The notes under the pieces were generated by a model. The model did no database searches, had not been told where the DNA came from, and saw nothing but the letters and a program-made list of their open reading frames with translations. Both the position numbers and the translations under genes were made by a program. 14,174 bases of DNA from an uncultured Collinsella sp. Its GTDB lineage: Bacteria > Actinomycetota > Coriobacteriia > Coriobacteriales > Coriobacteriaceae. Every line of letters begins with the position of its first letter. Position 1 is the first letter of the stretch. Where the stretch lies: assembly GCA_900548495.1 (NCBI GenBank), contig URKT01000054.1:1-14174 (forward strand). The letters run 5' to 3'. Positions 13,066 through 14,174 of the stretch are shown in pieces.

Positions 13066-14174
13066 TCACGCGCCCCCTTTCTGGACGAGCTCATCCAAGA
13101 GCTTCTCCGAAAACAGGTTACCGCGACCCAGCTGCCCGTCAGGATCGAGCTGGAGCTTGAGCCGCGCCGACTCGACCATGGCCTCGTGACCGTACATCGT
13201 CTCCAAGAAGCCCGCCTTGATCTTGCCGACGCCGTGTTCTGCGGAGACGGCGCCGCCCATGACCGTGACCTCGGAAGCCCACTGGGCAAAGAGTTCTCCG
13301 CCGCGGCGATAATCCTGCGCATCGCGCGGCAGAATGTTCACATGCAGATGGTTGTTACCGATGTGCCCCCAGGCGGCAGATTCAAGCCCACTTTCGGCCA
13401 ACGTGCGGCGATAAAGGGCGATGACATCGCCCAAGCGTGCGTTGGGCACCGACATGTCCGAGCCCAATTTGGTGATGGTGGGATCCGTGCGGCGGCGCTC
13501 GTCGATGAGCATGTTGACGCTCTCGGGCACCGCATGGCGGAAGAATCGCTGACACTCGCGATCGACCTCGGTGCGCGCGACCCATGTCGCATCGTCACTG
13601 CCGCCCGCAAGCTCCAGTACCCACCCCAAGTGATACAGCTCCTCAGTCGCCTGAACTTCGTCGTCGCAGTCGAGCTCCACGTAGACACAGACCTTGGCCT
13701 CTTTGTCGAGCGCAGGCAGCGAGGCGAACGCGGTCGACTGTTCACGCTGACGACGCTGGATATCCAGGGCGCCCGCATCGAAATATTCGATGGCAACCGC
13801 ATGGGACAGGACGGGACGCACAGAATCGGTGAAGGACACGGCCTTGTCTTCGCTGTCAAAGAAGCAGCTCACGCCCCAAACGACCGCAGGCGCCGCCTGC
13901 AGGACAATCTCGAGCTCGGTGATGACGCCGATTGTGCCACACGCACCGATAAACAGATCGATGGCATCCATATCGTCAGCAACGAAATAGCCCGAAGCAT
14001 TTTTGGTCTTGGGCATGGTGTAGTCGGGAAGGTCGAGCTCGAGAGCACGGCCCGCTGCCGTCACAAGCGACAGGTGGCGGCCCTGGGCAAAAGCCTCGCC
14101 GCGCTGAAGCTCAAGCAAATCGCCATCAGCCAGCGCGACGTGGAGTCCCGTGATATGTGGGCGCATGGGGCCGT
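13066..14174 (-). CDS. FAD-linked lactate/2-hydroxyacid dehydrogenase, N terminus missing at window edge
   Basis: The frame is open to the right edge of the window, so about the first 150 residues of a usual ~460-residue protein lie outside; the ATG at 14166 is internal. Visible are the end of the FAD_binding_4 domain (ITGLHVALADGDLLEL through FIGACGTIGVITELEIVLQ) and the full FAD-oxidase C-terminal domain with GHIGNNHLHVNILPRD and GGAVSAEHGVGKIKAGFL, the latter a hallmark of the GlcD/D-lactate dehydrogenase family. Its stop is two bases from etfB, so it is the upstream gene of an Etf operon. That context points to the LctD role: oxidising lactate to pyruvate and giving electrons to Etf FAD. 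Glycolate or 2-hydroxyglutarate are possible substrates. No membrane segment is seen. Confidence 0.9.
   Translation of the reverse strand, partial: GPMRPHITGLHVALADGDLLELQRGEAFAQGRHLSLVTAAGRALELDLPDYTMPKTKNASGYFVADDMDAIDLFIGACGTIGVITELEIVLQAAPAVVWGVSCFFDSEDKAVSFTDSVRPVLSHAVAIEYFDAGALDIQRRQREQSTAFASLPALDKEAKVCVYVELDCDDEVQATEELYHLGWVLELAGGSDDATWVARTEVDRECQRFFRHAVPESVNMLIDERRRTDPTITKLGSDMSVPNARLGDVIALYRRTLAESGLESAAWGHIGNNHLHVNILPRDAQDYRRGGELFAQWASEVTVMGGAVSAEHGVGKIKAGFLETMYGHEAMVESARLKLQLDPDGQLGRGNLFSEKLLDELVQKGGA

Noticed and set aside
14164..14166. ATG 14166 as the true start of the FAD-linked dehydrogenase
   Set aside because: The frame stays open to the window edge, and the protein from this ATG would lack the N-terminal half of the FAD-binding domain; no ribosome binding site precedes it.
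1..14174. Mobile elements, CRISPR arrays, tRNA or rRNA genes, or a new defence-type system
   Set aside because: I saw no transposase, integrase, repeat-spacer pattern, cloverleaf or rRNA sequence, and the genes are metabolic, transport or sensory types; the only Tn5 sequence is the synthetic mosaic end in the adapter.

Overview
The window looks like a metagenome-assembled contig from gut-type anaerobes, and its left end is not natural DNA. Bases 1-44 are Illumina Nextera library sequence: an i7 index, the Read 2 transposase adapter and the Tn5 mosaic end. From about base 2680 to the right edge the DNA is GC-rich and uses codons such as GTC, CTC, ATC and GAG. With the gene content (PurL with fused glutaminase, KdgT, AzlCD, a ferredoxin-fused EtfA) this suggests a Coriobacteriia-like actinobacterium, probably Collinsella or a relative; that is an inference from style, not a database result. 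From base 45 to about 2640 the DNA is less GC-rich, with AT-rich spacers and free use of GAA, ATT, TTA and GTA, more like a clostridial Firmicute. The change falls inside purL, at a highly conserved stretch and without breaking the frame, so the contig is most likely a chimera of two genomes.

Layout. The left, clostridial-type part holds a bidirectional terminator (165-193), a three-PAS-domain protein on the minus strand (210-1382), a 214-base divergent promoter region with two 16-bp direct repeats, and the first ~350 codons of purL. The right part holds the rest of purL (to 5370) with a strong terminator; an EamA/DMT transporter (5471-6406); a shared convergent terminator; a membrane diguanylate cyclase (6596-7738, minus); a KdgT-type permease (7928-8950, minus); azlD and azlC, overlapping (9101-10106, minus); a divergent HD-domain protein (10233-11045, plus); and a minus-strand operon reading FAD-linked lactate dehydrogenase-like protein (cut by the right edge), etfB, etfA (14174 down to 11042).

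How the genes work together. The right-hand operon is the clearest unit. A GlcD/LctD-type flavoprotein, an EtfB with the DGDTAQ(I/V)GP signature of bifurcating Etfs, and an EtfA with an N-terminal two-cluster ferredoxin domain have the same composition as the electron-confurcating lactate dehydrogenase (LctBCD) of Acetobacterium woodii. It would let an anaerobe oxidise lactate, or a related 2-hydroxy acid, with NAD+ by spending reduced ferredoxin. AzlC and AzlD form a two-subunit branched-chain amino acid exporter. PurL is the fourth step of de novo purine synthesis. The other genes look like single-gene units. I see no tRNA, rRNA, CRISPR array, insertion sequence or phage gene, and no gene-free stretch longer than 300 bases.
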